A model generated the notes under the pieces. The model searched no databases, had not been told where the DNA came from, and saw only the letters and a list, made by a program, of their open reading frames with translations. The position numbers and the translations under genes were made by a program. From NCBI GenBank assembly GCA_963705495.1, contig CAVPJQ010000012.1:1-64000 (forward strand): a stretch of DNA of 64,000 nt. Direction: 5' to 3'. This stretch comes from DATBVX01 sp963705495. GTDB lineage: Bacteria; Pseudomonadota; Gammaproteobacteria; Steroidobacterales; Steroidobacteraceae. Of the stretch, positions 10,834 through 19,871 are shown in pieces (position 1 is the first letter of the stretch; every line of letters starts with the position of its first letter).

Positions 10834-11481
10834 GTGGCTGAGGACGCTGTAAGCGCCAATGTTCAAAGCGCGCTCATCGATGCCGGGCTTTGGCTCTATC
10901 ACGGTTTCTTCGTCCCAGGCGATTACGTCTGCTCGATTCTGAGCACACATGCGCCGCGCGTTGGGCAATTCCTGGGGCTCCGCGCTGTCGGTCACGGAAG
11001 TGTGCTGTCCGGAATCATCTCTGGTGTGGTCTGGCTTGGCGCGATTGCCCTGATCGTCGCAGCTTGCAAAGTGGTTCATAGGCTCGACAGAGCGCTGACC
11101 GCATACATCGTGCGCCTGTATGAGGGATTGCAGCGGACAGGACGAATCCTCGCGAGGCGGCTGACCATTGCCTATCGATCGCGCGCGCTCAAGCGGCAGG
11201 CGCGATTGGCCAGAACGGAGGTCGCCGAGCAAGGTGAGCTCACTGCACTCGAGCTCGCGGTCCTTCGATCTCACCTCAAGCTGGCGCCCGGCCACCTGTT
11301 GACGGCGAGCGGCATCGCGAGCGCCCTCGACGTGAGCTCAACTCACGTCGAGCGGGCGTTAACCAGGCTCACGACGTTGAGCCTCGTTCACCGTACATTC
11401 GGCGCGGGCGATGGAGAGGACGGCTATCGGTTGACGCGACCCGGCGAGCTCTTTCTTGCCGCCTGCGGTCAGGCTCCTTGA
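10834..11481 (+). CDS. membrane-anchored winged-helix protein
   Basis: This 215-residue protein starts at GTG 10834 with a TAGGAGA site 8 bases upstream. It has two likely membrane segments (around residues 10-35 and 60-85), then a basic helical linker. The C-terminal ~75 residues look like a winged helix: LTALELAVLRSHL, a predicted recognition helix SSTHVERALTRLTTLSLVHR, then a wing and a YRLTRPGELFL end, resembling MarR/ArsR-type DNA-binding folds. A helix-turn-helix on a membrane anchor suggests a one-component envelope sensor, possibly of this surface locus. The winged helix could instead serve protein binding. No close named family is recognised. Confidence 0.65.
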   Translation: MAEDAVSANVQSALIDAGLWLYHGFFVPGDYVCSILSTHAPRVGQFLGLRAVGHGSVLSGIISGVVWLGAIALIVAACKVVHRLDRALTAYIVRLYEGLQRTGRILARRLTIAYRSRALKRQARLARTEVAEQGELTALELAVLRSHLKLAPGHLLTASGIASALDVSSTHVERALTRLTTLSLVHRTFGAGDGEDGYRLTRPGELFLAACGQAP

Positions 11482-11563
11482 GATTCATGGGTCTTTGCCG
11501 ACCAGTCCCGGTATTTGGTCGCTCGCAGCGCTGAGGTCTGCGTCCTCTTCCGGGAGCGCAGTC

Positions 11564-11590
11564 GCCGGGCAGATCGACCTGCTGCCCGGC
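11564..11590. terminator. hairpin between convergent genes
   Basis: GCCGGGCA (11564-11571) and TGCCCGGC (11583-11590) form an 8-bp perfect stem in the gap between the winged-helix gene and the lectin-fold gene, which converge here. There is no T-run on either side, so efficient intrinsic termination is uncertain. Confidence 0.4.
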
Positions 11591-11623
11591 ACTGCGGTGT
11601 CGCTGTTGAGGTTGGCTCGGGTT

Positions 11624-13081
11624 CTACGGCCCGAGCGGGACAATCTTGTCCGTGTACATGAACTCGATGTTGGAGCCGCGCATCTCGTGATCGCCGCTGA
11701 AGTTCTTGCCCGGGACCAGCGCGTAGTTTGCATGCGCGACCGCAGCGAGAAAGAGCCTGATGTTCAGCAGCGCCAACCGGTACTGCGCGCGATCGTGGAA
11801 GCCGATCGCAACGTCGACCAGACCCTTCAACACGGCGTACTGGAGCTTGGGCAGGGCCGTCTTTGAAGCGACGACGGAGGCCTGCAGCACCTTCAGCTTG
11901 TATCGCGTCACTTCGGCCATGCTCTGGCGGGTCAACTGCGCGTTCCCGTTGGCAAGGGTCCCCGCAAAGATTCGCACTCCGACGAACTGAAACGAACCGC
12001 CGAGGACCTTGCCACGTGAGCTGCCGCATCCATCGGTGACTTCGGTCACCGAGCCCTGGAAGCGGCCCGTGCCGAGCGCGCTCTCGAGCATGTCAGCAGG
12101 ATTGGCGGACTGCCATCCCACGACGTCCCGGTGCGACACATCAGGATCAGTCGTGGAACTGCATGCATACAGATTCCCGGGCAACGCGTCTTCAGTCAGG
12201 TTTTCCACATTTATTGTGCCCTGCTGAACCTGCACCCCCGTGGTCTGGGTTTCGATCATGAGGAAGTCAGGATGGCCGCAAAGGTACGGCGGCACGACAA
12301 CACGACCGTCGGCCAGTATCAGCGGGGTTACGCCACAACGATTCGGATCGTCATGAACCAGAGTTGTGCGCGCCGTAAAAGTAGCATTTTCTGCGACCAG
12401 CGTGCCGGGAGGGAAGATCTGATTCTGGGCGCCCGTCGGGTTGCAGCCCGGTCCACCCGCGGTACAGCTGCTCGCGGCAATCGTGACCTTGTCGCCGTAC
12501 TCGATGATGTAGCCCCACACATTCGGGTGAAAACCTTCGTCGTTCCATCCGGATACGCCGCCGAGGCCGATTGCCAGGAAATTCTCGGCGGCGTCACTGT
12601 TCGCGTCGGGAATGCGAATGAGATTGTTGGGCTCGCCGTTTTGCCAGTTGGTGTAGGGCGAGTCCGTATTCTCTTCAGCAATCGCCTCGCCATTGAGCCA
12701 CACCCAGCCACATCCGGGTTCCGGGGCATCGGTGACGCACGGCTCCTGGAATCCGCCCACCCAGAGCTCGGTGCCGGTGATCGGGGCATGCGGCGCAGTC
12801 AAGGTGTCCCGGCGCAACTGGTCCAGGAACTGGTCTTCCTCCAGTGAGCCAATGGTCGCGAGGTGACCTTTCACCTTGACGCCGTTGCCGAGATCCAGCT
12901 CGCGTTGCTCGGCCGCGGTCTTGGCGGCTTGCCAGGTGATATTGTTGGCGATGACGACCTGGTAGTAGCGGCCGTCAAACTGCACCGGCTGCGGCGCCGG
13001 CGGGTTCGTTGCCCACGTTTTCATTGCTGCCAATGCGAGCGCAGCGGCCACGAGCGAATGGAAGCCTCTTCTTGTGATCAT
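11624..13081 (-). CDS. secreted protein with C-type-lectin-like domain
   Basis: This 485-residue product has a signal peptide (Arg-rich start, Ala/Leu core, cleavage near ATNPPAP). Residues ~35-195 form a C-type-lectin-like domain: FDGRYYQVV, a GHLATI strand, ELWVGG, GWVWLNGE, GEPNN near 150, WNDEGF near 178 and the final WGYIIEYG strand. The EPN plus WND pair is the classical calcium/mannose-type site, so carbohydrate binding is plausible. The remaining ~290 residues show no family I recognise. They contain a Cys-containing beta-rich part and a helical region with a VTRYKLKVLQASVVASKTAL stretch. It is transcribed away from the nSTAND gene behind it. Secretion and fold are well supported; the ligand is unknown. 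Confidence 0.8.
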   Translation of the reverse strand: MITRRGFHSLVAAALALAAMKTWATNPPAPQPVQFDGRYYQVVIANNITWQAAKTAAEQRELDLGNGVKVKGHLATIGSLEEDQFLDQLRRDTLTAPHAPITGTELWVGGFQEPCVTDAPEPGCGWVWLNGEAIAEENTDSPYTNWQNGEPNNLIRIPDANSDAAENFLAIGLGGVSGWNDEGFHPNVWGYIIEYGDKVTIAASSCTAGGPGCNPTGAQNQIFPPGTLVAENATFTARTTLVHDDPNRCGVTPLILADGRVVVPPYLCGHPDFLMIETQTTGVQVQQGTINVENLTEDALPGNLYACSSTTDPDVSHRDVVGWQSANPADMLESALGTGRFQGSVTEVTDGCGSSRGKVLGGSFQFVGVRIFAGTLANGNAQLTRQSMAEVTRYKLKVLQASVVASKTALPKLQYAVLKGLVDVAIGFHDRAQYRLALLNIRLFLAAVAHANYALVPGKNFSGDHEMRGSNIEFMYTDKIVPLGP

Positions 13082-13182
13082 TACCCGATCCCCCAGTAAT
13101 TCAGTAATGCGAGAGCAACCGGGCGGGTTGGTCGGACCACCCTGTCTCTTCCAGCAAGCCTGTTGCGGTACTTAGCTGAGCT

Positions 13183-13226
13183 CGATCGAATCGTTGTGGG
13201 TGTGTTTCTAAAGACGCATTCGATCG
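13183..13226. repeat. 9-bp inverted repeat with 26-base spacer
   Basis: CGATCGAAT (13183-13191) and ATTCGATCG (13218-13226) are perfect complements in the gap between the nSTAND gene's 3' end and the lectin gene's 5' end. It could be an operator for the lectin gene or a weak terminator. Confidence 0.4.
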
Positions 13227-13284
13227 GCGGCTAGAATGCCCTCAAGACATCAGCAAGGCAATACGTTTCATGAGCGCGCATCCA

Positions 13285-16200
13285 TCAATCGGAACGTGCC
13301 GCCTGCGCCAGATACTTCGCCGCCTTTTCGGGTTGGCCCATCACCTGATACAGCTGAGCGAGCCATCGATCGGCGCTCTTCACATAATAGGGTAGCGCAC
13401 CGGCGCCCGCGTGCAGCACACCATTGCCTTCCAGAAGCAGCTGCTCGGCCTGTTGGTACTGCTTGAGTCCCGCGAGCGCTGCGCCCTCTGCGTCGTGGCA
13501 GTCGCAACGCAGTCCCGCGAGCGCTGCGCCTTCCGCGGTCGTAGCAGTCGCAGTTCGCCAATGACTCGGGCCCAGTGACTTGAGGTACACGGCTCTCGCT
13601 TCAGCGGCGAGTTCACGCGCTTCAGCATAACGATGCGACTCGATCAGCGCGCCCGCAAGAAGCGTCACTGTGTTGGCCACGTCTGGATGCTCCGGCCCCA
13701 GCGCTTTCTTGCGCAATTCCAGTGTCTCGCGCAGCAACTGTTCGGCCGCCACAATGTCGTGTGTTTCAATCATCCACATCGCGACATTGTTCATACCTCG
13801 TGCAACGGAAGGATGTTCGGCGCCCAGCGCACGCTTGTTGATCTCCAGGGACTCCTTCGACAGCTCGATGGCGGTTTTCACGTCGCCCTTGTCGTGCATG
13901 ACGAAGGCAAGATTGTTGAGTGTGATCGCCACGTCAGGATGAGCGGCACCCAGCAGCTTTCGCTGCATTTCCAGGGCTCTGTTGTAGAGGGACTGCGCCT
14001 CGTTGTAGCTGCGCTGCTCGTAGAGTGCACCGGCAACGTTGTTCAGACCGGTCGCTATCTCGGGATGCTCGCTCCCCAGCAACAGCTGCTTCATGGAGAG
14101 CGCTTCGCGAAACAGTTGCTCCGCTTCCTTGCTCTGCCCGGTTTCGTCGATCACGAAGCCGAGATTGTTCAGCGCTTCGGCGAGCTGGGGATGAGGGCCG
14201 TTGTGCAGTTCCCGGCGCATGGCCACGGCTTTGCGCAGCAGCGCGGCCGCATCCTCGTACTGCCCCTGGTCGTACAGATTGAGCGCCAGGCCCTCCAGGC
14301 TTTGCGCGACTTCGGGGCTGCGCGCGCCGATGAGCTTGGTGCGCAATGCGAGCGCCTCGCGAAACAGCGGCTCCGCGGCGGCAAAATCGCCCGTGCGGCT
14401 GAGCAGGTCGGCGAGCTCATAGATGCTCTTCGCGGTGTCGACATTCTCATTCCCGAGCAGCTCACGGCGTATGGTCAAGGCGCTACGGCACATCGGCTGC
14501 GCCTGGTCGTACTCTGCCTTCAGCTTGAGTACTTCGCAGAGTCGATCCATCGACTTGGCGACCTCGGGACGCTTGTCACCGCCATACAGAGCGCGGCGCT
14601 TGTCGAGGGCGTTCTGCAGCAGCGGCACCGCCTGGTCGTAGAGGCCGAGGCTCGTATAGACCGCGCCCATCGTTTCCATGAGCGTTGCCTGGATGGCAGG
14701 TTGCGCCGTCAGCTCCTTATTAATACGCGTGGCGCCCTTGTCCATGATCTCGCGCGCCGTGATCGAGTTGCCGCGCGCTTCACTGGGATCAGCCACGTTG
14801 AACAGGCCCACCATGAAATCGGTGGTCTGCTTGGCTGTTTCGGCTTCGATCTCGGCGCGCTGCCGCGCTTGATTCGCGGCGTCGCGTTGCTGGTTGGCGA
14901 AGAAGGCGCCCAGCCCGGCGATCACCGCCAGGACCGCCACCGCGGCGACCACGCCGGACCGGAGGCGTTGAACCCGTCGTTGCCGGGCAATCGATGCCGC
15001 GATGAAGCTGGCTTCAGTCTCGTGCAGCTCGATGCCGTGCTCGACCAGGGACTCGGCCTCGAGCAGCGGCTTACCTCGTGGCAGCAACAGATCCGTTGGC
15101 TTGTTCTCGGCTGCCCACCGCTGGGCCGCCGTCGCGATGCGCGCGCGAACGCGAAGGTTCTCGCGATTCTGCGCGACCCAATCCATGACGCGCGGCCAAT
15201 GCCAGAGGAGTGCTTCGTGAGTGACAGTGACGACCGCACTGCCGTCATCGGCAAGCTCAGTCACGAACAGGCGATTCTCGACGAAGGTATCGACCAGCGC
15301 ACGGCTCTTGCCCTTGGACAGATCAGACCAGGCCGCACGCTTGCGGCCGATCGTCTCGTGTCCGTCCTGTTCGATACTGACGAGCGCGTTCAGGATCTTC
15401 GGCAGTTCCGCCTCGACGTCGTCGGGCAGATCCTTGAACACCGTTTCGGCGCGCTGTGCGAGTGAGCCCTCGACGCCGCCCAGCTCCTTGTAGGCGGCCA
15501 GCGTGAGCATCCCATCTTCGCTGCGGCGTTGGTATAACTCCTCCAACGTGAACTGCAGGAGCGGCAGGATTTCAGGACGCTCGGCTGCAGCGTCGCGCAG
15601 CATGTCGTCCAGCCGTTCGTTGCTGGCTGAATCTTCCTCGAAGTGCAGCCCTGCCGCACGCGTCGGCAGGCGGATCATCTGGCCGATCTCGCTCGCCGTG
15701 GGCGGCATCAGATCGTATTGCCCGGCGCCTTCCTTCAGCGCAGAGAGCTTGGGAAAGTTGGCGAGTCGTGGGTAGAAGTCGCTGCGCAGAGTACAGATGA
15801 CCCAGACCCGGCCGCTGCGGGCGAACGCATCGAGGACATCGACGAACGCCTCCCGGTGCCCGGGCTGGGTTTCCTCGTGCGTGAACAGTTCCTCCATCTG
15901 GTCGATGACCAGCGCGAGTCGACCGTTTGCCTTGCCATTCGCCGCAGCCTCACGCGCCAGGGCATTTCGTACGAGGGCAATTGCTGACTGCGGTGATTGG
16001 CGCAGCATCTGGGCAAGTTCGTCCGGGCCGCTCCCCTCGACGTCCAACAATGGCAACGCGTCTTCGCGGAGCAGTGCTTTGGCAAGCCCGGTGAAGATGT
16101 CGCCACGCACGTCGGTCGGCCTGAAGACGGCACGCCGCCAGAAGTCGACGCCTTCAATGACGCCTGGCCTGGTCAGCATCGGCAGCACGCCCGCGCGAAC

Positions 16201-16980
16201 CACCGATGATTTGCCGCCACCGCTCATGCCGAGGATCAGGACAAACGAGCGTCCATCGGCTGCCTGGTTGCGTAAGGCCTGCAGGACGTCTGAGACGGCC
16301 CGCGTTCTGCCAAAGAATACCGGCGCATGCTCGAACTCGAACGCGGCCAGCCCCCGGAATGGGGATCCCTTTTTCCACACGGCGCGCGCTTCAGAAGTGG
16401 CGCTGACGCTCCGTGGAAGCTGCCGCTCAATCAACCGGCGCAGGTGATTTTCCAGCAGGATTTCGAAGTCGCCCGGTGACTCGTAGGGATGAAAAGCGGC
16501 GAGCACCGTTCCCTCGGTCCGGTCGTGGAACCACTTGTCGATGAATTCGTCGAGCTTCTTTTTCTGCGCCAGTCGCGCCATCAGGTCTTTTTCGTCGTCC
16601 AGCCGGACAGACGGCGGCGCGGTGCGTCGATAGACGAGCAGGTCCGGTTTTCCATTCCGGCGAAAAGCTGCCACGGCTTCCTCGAATTCGTACTCGGTGC
16701 CGGATTCGTATCGCGATCCGTCTGCACGCGTGAATTGCGCGGAAAGCCGGGTGCCGAGGCGCGACCAGAGTATCGCTACGACGACGTCAGCTTCTGACGG
16801 GTTGGCGATCTGCTGTTGAAACGTTGAGGTGGCGAGAAGCGGCTCGTGCTCCCACCGAACGGATTCGAGTACGACCCTGCCTGTGTACTCGCTTTGCAGC
16901 CGCTCGATGACCCGGCCAGCCAACGCGCGTTCTTCGAAGACATCGCCCGGCGAGGAAATGAAGAATCGCAGCGTCTTCAC
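13285..16980 (-). CDS. DUF4062-nSTAND1 NTPase-TPR protein (NLR-like)
   Basis: I chose GTG 16980 because the conserved KTLRFFISSPGDVFEERALA opening of DUF4062 begins there. An ATG at 17127 would add 49 unconserved residues. The 1231-residue protein has DUF4062 (~1-190), then an nSTAND1 module opening with SPFRGLAAFEFEHAPVFFGR. Walker A (GMSGGGKSSVV) lies near 250 and Walker B (LALVIDQMEELF) near 355. A membrane helix (~670-690) precedes a coiled, Gln/Ala-rich linker and about ten kinesin-light-chain-type TPRs to the end. STAND proteins are ATP-driven oligomerising switches. In bacteria many act in phage defence (Avs, bNACHT), others in signalling. No effector nuclease is visible, and DUF4062 may fill that role. 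A 45-bp tandem duplication lies near the C-terminus. The gene is monocistronic here. Confidence 0.85.
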   Translation of the reverse strand: MKTLRFFISSPGDVFEERALAGRVIERLQSEYTGRVVLESVRWEHEPLLATSTFQQQIANPSEADVVVAILWSRLGTRLSAQFTRADGSRYESGTEYEFEEAVAAFRRNGKPDLLVYRRTAPPSVRLDDEKDLMARLAQKKKLDEFIDKWFHDRTEGTVLAAFHPYESPGDFEILLENHLRRLIERQLPRSVSATSEARAVWKKGSPFRGLAAFEFEHAPVFFGRTRAVSDVLQALRNQAADGRSFVLILGMSGGGKSSVVRAGVLPMLTRPGVIEGVDFWRRAVFRPTDVRGDIFTGLAKALLREDALPLLDVEGSGPDELAQMLRQSPQSAIALVRNALAREAAANGKANGRLALVIDQMEELFTHEETQPGHREAFVDVLDAFARSGRVWVICTLRSDFYPRLANFPKLSALKEGAGQYDLMPPTASEIGQMIRLPTRAAGLHFEEDSASNERLDDMLRDAAAERPEILPLLQFTLEELYQRRSEDGMLTLAAYKELGGVEGSLAQRAETVFKDLPDDVEAELPKILNALVSIEQDGHETIGRKRAAWSDLSKGKSRALVDTFVENRLFVTELADDGSAVVTVTHEALLWHWPRVMDWVAQNRENLRVRARIATAAQRWAAENKPTDLLLPRGKPLLEAESLVEHGIELHETEASFIAASIARQRRVQRLRSGVVAAVAVLAVIAGLGAFFANQQRDAANQARQRAEIEAETAKQTTDFMVGLFNVADPSEARGNSITAREIMDKGATRINKELTAQPAIQATLMETMGAVYTSLGLYDQAVPLLQNALDKRRALYGGDKRPEVAKSMDRLCEVLKLKAEYDQAQPMCRSALTIRRELLGNENVDTAKSIYELADLLSRTGDFAAAEPLFREALALRTKLIGARSPEVAQSLEGLALNLYDQGQYEDAAALLRKAVAMRRELHNGPHPQLAEALNNLGFVIDETGQSKEAEQLFREALSMKQLLLGSEHPEIATGLNNVAGALYEQRSYNEAQSLYNRALEMQRKLLGAAHPDVAITLNNLAFVMHDKGDVKTAIELSKESLEINKRALGAEHPSVARGMNNVAMWMIETHDIVAAEQLLRETLELRKKALGPEHPDVANTVTLLAGALIESHRYAEARELAAEARAVYLKSLGPSHWRTATATTAEGAALAGLRCDCHDAEGAALAGLKQYQQAEQLLLEGNGVLHAGAGALPYYVKSADRWLAQLYQVMGQPEKAAKYLAQAARSD
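13466..13552 (-). repeat. 45-bp in-frame tandem duplication in the TPR region
   Basis: Two near-identical units (13466-13506 and 13511-13552) lie 45 bases apart and both encode AEGAALAGL. The duplicated copy inserts 15 residues containing a CDCH stretch between otherwise regular TPR helices. Confidence 0.8.
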
Positions 16981-17195
16981 AGTTCTGGCCCTTATGGGAG
17001 CGAATGATCGCGCCGAAGACAGCTGTCCGGGCTGGCTGTTTATTTCCGCGCAGACAAGGATTGAACTGACTCTACACTGAAAATTTCGGCCAAGACAAGG
17101 CGTAACGCCGCATTGGACGGTGTGCAAGGAGTCGAGGAGGCCTGTTTCAGGCGCGACCTTCTAACCCGACGCACGAAGAGCAGCGAGGCGATTGC

Positions 17196-18434
17196 TTAGC
17201 GATGGAATGGCGGAGGTATCGGAAGCCCAAGCTGCACCTGGGCTCTGAGCATCGGGCCGTGAGCCTGGGACTGGAAATGCACCCGATACATCTGCGCGTC
17301 GCGAAAATAGCGCTGCAGGCGCTCGCCGCGTTTGACCACCGACGCGCCCACACTGTGAAACAGCATCTCGACGGCTTCGCAGGCTGCGCGACACGCTTCG
17401 CGCGAGGTGCCCCACACGCGCATCGTGTCCTCCGCAGTGATCGGCGCCCGCGTCTTCATCCAGCGTTCGCACTGCTCCATGTAGAGCCGTGTCGCCGCCA
17501 GCGTCAGTGCTTCCGCCGCATCTGCACGACACATCGCTTCGCCGTATAGCCTCTGAAACTCGGGTTCCTCCATGCGCCGGCGAGTAGGGTCTGCGAAGCT
17601 CGGCTTGACGCGCAACAGCCGCTCGTACTCCTCGCACGCTGCGCGCGCGGTGCCGGTGAAAATGGCGCCGAACTCGCAACTGAACCAGCCGAAGATGATG
17701 CCGAGGAACAATCCCTCCTGGTGAAGGCGCGTGCCGGGTGTGCCTTCCGGCAGGCCTGCGGTTGAAAGTCTCATGATGGGCGAGGGCGCGATGTGATGGT
17801 CCGGTACAAATAGTTCGGTGAGCTGAACGCTATTGGACCCGCTTCCCTGCATCCCCATCGCCGTATCGCCGTTCCAATCGGGCAGCACCGTGAAGCTCCC
17901 CTTCGGCACGATGAACACGATGCCACTCGGCTTGCCCGACTCATCCGGAATGACCGCGCCCCCGAAAAAATGCGTGCACACGGGAATCCCCGATGCGAAA
18001 GCCCAGAGGCCGCTGACGACATACCCTCCATCGACTCGCTCGAACTTCGGGATGCCAGCAGGCCCGGCCGCGTACGCCGCACGGAAGTCGCCCTGAGGTC
18101 CGAAGATCTCGCGCTGCACCGCTTCGCTGAAGCAGGCACCGAGAACGATCGCGTGCGAGGACGCCAGGGTGTAGCACCAGCCGCTGGCCGGATGCCCGCG
18201 CGAGAGCTCGATGATCACGCGGACATGAGTCTCGCAATCCGTACCCAGGCCGCCGAACATCCGCGGTTGCAGGATGCGATAGAAACCGCCCTCCAGCAGC
18301 CGGCGGTGAATGGCATCGGAGTAGCAGCCACGCGCATCGTTTGCGTCCTGCTCCTTGCGCAGCTCGGCCGCGATCTGCCTGGCCTCGGCAATCAGCCATT
18401 CGGACGTCCGAGGCGGTACGGATGGGCTCGTCAT
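17196..18434 (-). CDS. acyl-CoA dehydrogenase-fold flavin monooxygenase (HsaA/DszC-like)
   Basis: The start ATG 18434 has a GGAGA site and gives 412 residues. The protein shows the acyl-CoA dehydrogenase fold: an N-terminal helical part (LRKEQDANDARGCYSDAIHR, GFYRILQPRMFGGLG), a mid-domain beta barrel (GGYVVSGLWAFASGI, GSGSNSV) and a C-terminal helical bundle. The sequence follows the two-component monooxygenase branch (PF08028 C-terminal domain) rather than true dehydrogenases: LSRGHPASGWCYTLASSHA is typical and the usual dehydrogenase catalytic Glu context is absent. Such enzymes hydroxylate aromatics using reduced flavin from a partner reductase. An FMN reductase lies 4 kb away but not in the same operon. 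The substrate is unknown. It diverges from the NmrA gene. Confidence 0.75.
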   Translation of the reverse strand: MTSPSVPPRTSEWLIAEARQIAAELRKEQDANDARGCYSDAIHRRLLEGGFYRILQPRMFGGLGTDCETHVRVIIELSRGHPASGWCYTLASSHAIVLGACFSEAVQREIFGPQGDFRAAYAAGPAGIPKFERVDGGYVVSGLWAFASGIPVCTHFFGGAVIPDESGKPSGIVFIVPKGSFTVLPDWNGDTAMGMQGSGSNSVQLTELFVPDHHIAPSPIMRLSTAGLPEGTPGTRLHQEGLFLGIIFGWFSCEFGAIFTGTARAACEEYERLLRVKPSFADPTRRRMEEPEFQRLYGEAMCRADAAEALTLAATRLYMEQCERWMKTRAPITAEDTMRVWGTSREACRAACEAVEMLFHSVGASVVKRGERLQRYFRDAQMYRVHFQSQAHGPMLRAQVQLGLPIPPPFHR

Positions 18435-18486
18435 TGGGCTATTCTCCGAGCCATCGGCCACATCAGCAAGCACACAGGAGACTGTC

Positions 18487-19358
18487 ATGGCCTTGATTGC
18501 CGTCACCGGCGCGTCGGGAAAGCTCGGTCGCGCCACGATTGGTTTTCTCCTCGAGCGCAAATTCGCGCCGAACAACATCGTCGCGGTCGTGCGAGACCCG
18601 GCAAAGGTTGCCGATCTCGCCGCACGCGGCGTGCAGGTGCGACGCGGCGATTACACCGACCCCGCTTCGCTCGAGACCGCGTTCCGCGGCACCGACAAGC
18701 TGCTCTTCATCTCCACCAGCGCACTCGGCGAGGAGCGCATGCTTCATCATCGCAACGTCGTCAACGCGGCGCGCGCTGCAGGTGTCCGGCATATCTTCTA
18801 CACGAGTGCCATCAAGCCCTCGGCCAACGCGAAGTTCGCCGCTGCGCCGGGACACTTCCATACCGAGGCGCTCATCCGCGAGAGCGGCATTCCGCACACC
18901 TTTTTCCGCAACAATCTCTATCTCGACATCATTCCCTTCATGTTCGGCGAAGCGCTGCAAACCGGAACGCTGGTGCACAACGGCGGCAGCGGACGCATCG
19001 GTTTCATCGCGCGCGAAGACATTGCCTACGCGCTCGCTGCTGCACTTACCGCAGGAGAGCATGCGAATCGCGAATACCCGATCACGGCGATCAGCCCGTA
19101 CAGCCTCGACGAGGTAGCGAGCGCGTTGGGCGATGCGGTCGGCAAGAGCGTGAAGTACGTGCCGATCACGAGCGATGACTTCCGCAAGGCTCTCGAGGCG
19201 AAGGGGTTGCCCGCGCCGGCAGTCGCAATGACCGTGGGGCTTGGCGAGGCGGTGCGGGCGGGCGAATTCGATGCGGCTCGACACAGCTCAAACAGTTGAT
19301 GGGCCGAGAGCCGGTGGCATTGGCGCCATTCCTGCGCAAGGCGCTGGCGCCGAAGTGA
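18487..19358 (+). CDS. NmrA-family NAD(P)-binding oxidoreductase (3' frameshift)
   Basis: Atypical short-chain dehydrogenase of the NmrA/YtfG type. It has a Rossmann TGASGKLGRATIGFLLE glycine-rich motif at residues 7-23, a VVRDPAK cofactor-selecting loop and a YTSAIKPSA segment. Such proteins act as quinone reductases or redox sensors. The literal frame ends at 19299. Moving frame near 19285 restores the family's usual tail (LKQLMGREPVALAPFLRKAL) with a stop at 19356-19358, so I give the longer span. The start at 18487 follows an AGGAGA site. It is divergent from the monooxygenase gene, with which it shares a 52-base promoter gap. Confidence 0.8.
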
Positions 19359-19363
19359 TCAGG

Positions 19364-19410
19364 GATTCGAGAGGCGAGGCGCATCCGCTGCGCCTCGCCT
19401 GCGTCGAATC
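19364..19410. terminator. strong bidirectional hairpin between convergent NmrA and UrcA genes
   Basis: AGGCGAGGCGCA pairs perfectly with TGCGCCTCGCCT around a five-base loop. The outer arms GATTCGA (19364-19370) and TCGAATC (19404-19410) also pair. It lies exactly between the restored NmrA stop and the UrcA stop, as expected for a shared terminator. Confidence 0.7.
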
Positions 19411-19416
19411 GTCAAC

Positions 19417-19772
19417 TCAGCGAGCTGCCACGTTGATCGCATGCCCATGCAGCGCGGTGAGCGTCGGCGCGTTGACCTGGCTGACGGCCTGGTCAACGGT
19501 TGCCTTGTAGCACTTCTTCCATCCATTCCGTACGCTCGGATACCACTGTGCAAAATTGGGACCGCACGCGTTAGCGCGCGGCAGCACTGATGCGGCGGTA
19601 GAGGACGCGGGCGCCTTCCGGGTTGGCGAGATTCAGGTCGTCATAGCGCACGTGCACAGCGTCGCGATCGAGTGTCTTCGGCTGCGCGGAGTCCGCGAAC
19701 GCGGTTCCCGAGCCAATAAGAAGGACTACCAGGGCGGTACAGGTCAGGCTCTTCACGGTTGAGGTCATCATG
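19417..19772 (-). CDS. UrcA family protein (one frameshift)
   Basis: The start ATG 19772 has an AGGAGA site 7 bases upstream. The signal peptide (LTCTALVVLLIGSGTAFAD) is followed by VHVRYDDLNLANPEGARVLYRRISAAA, the UrcA hallmark. The literal frame stops at TAA near 19571. Removing one base there gives the expected continuation: CGPNFAQWYPSVRNGWKKC, with the usual Cys pair, then TVDQAVSQVNAPTLTALHG and a stop at 19417-19419. The product is ~117 residues, periplasmic and of unknown role. The family is common in sphingomonads, caulobacters and Steroidobacter relatives, so it is a useful taxonomic hint. Confidence 0.8.
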
Positions 19773-19871
19773 TGGGCATCTCCTGTCGTGGGTTTCACTC
19801 GCGGGGCACTTGCCCTGCGGCCGGGGCGTACAATCTCGCGACGAGCCCGCTGACTCTTGGCCACGACCTGA

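Noticed and set aside
13633..15465. 610-codon open frame on the plus strand
   Set aside because: It is antisense to the TPR half of the nSTAND gene, with composition mirroring the conserved protein and no ribosome site or domain.
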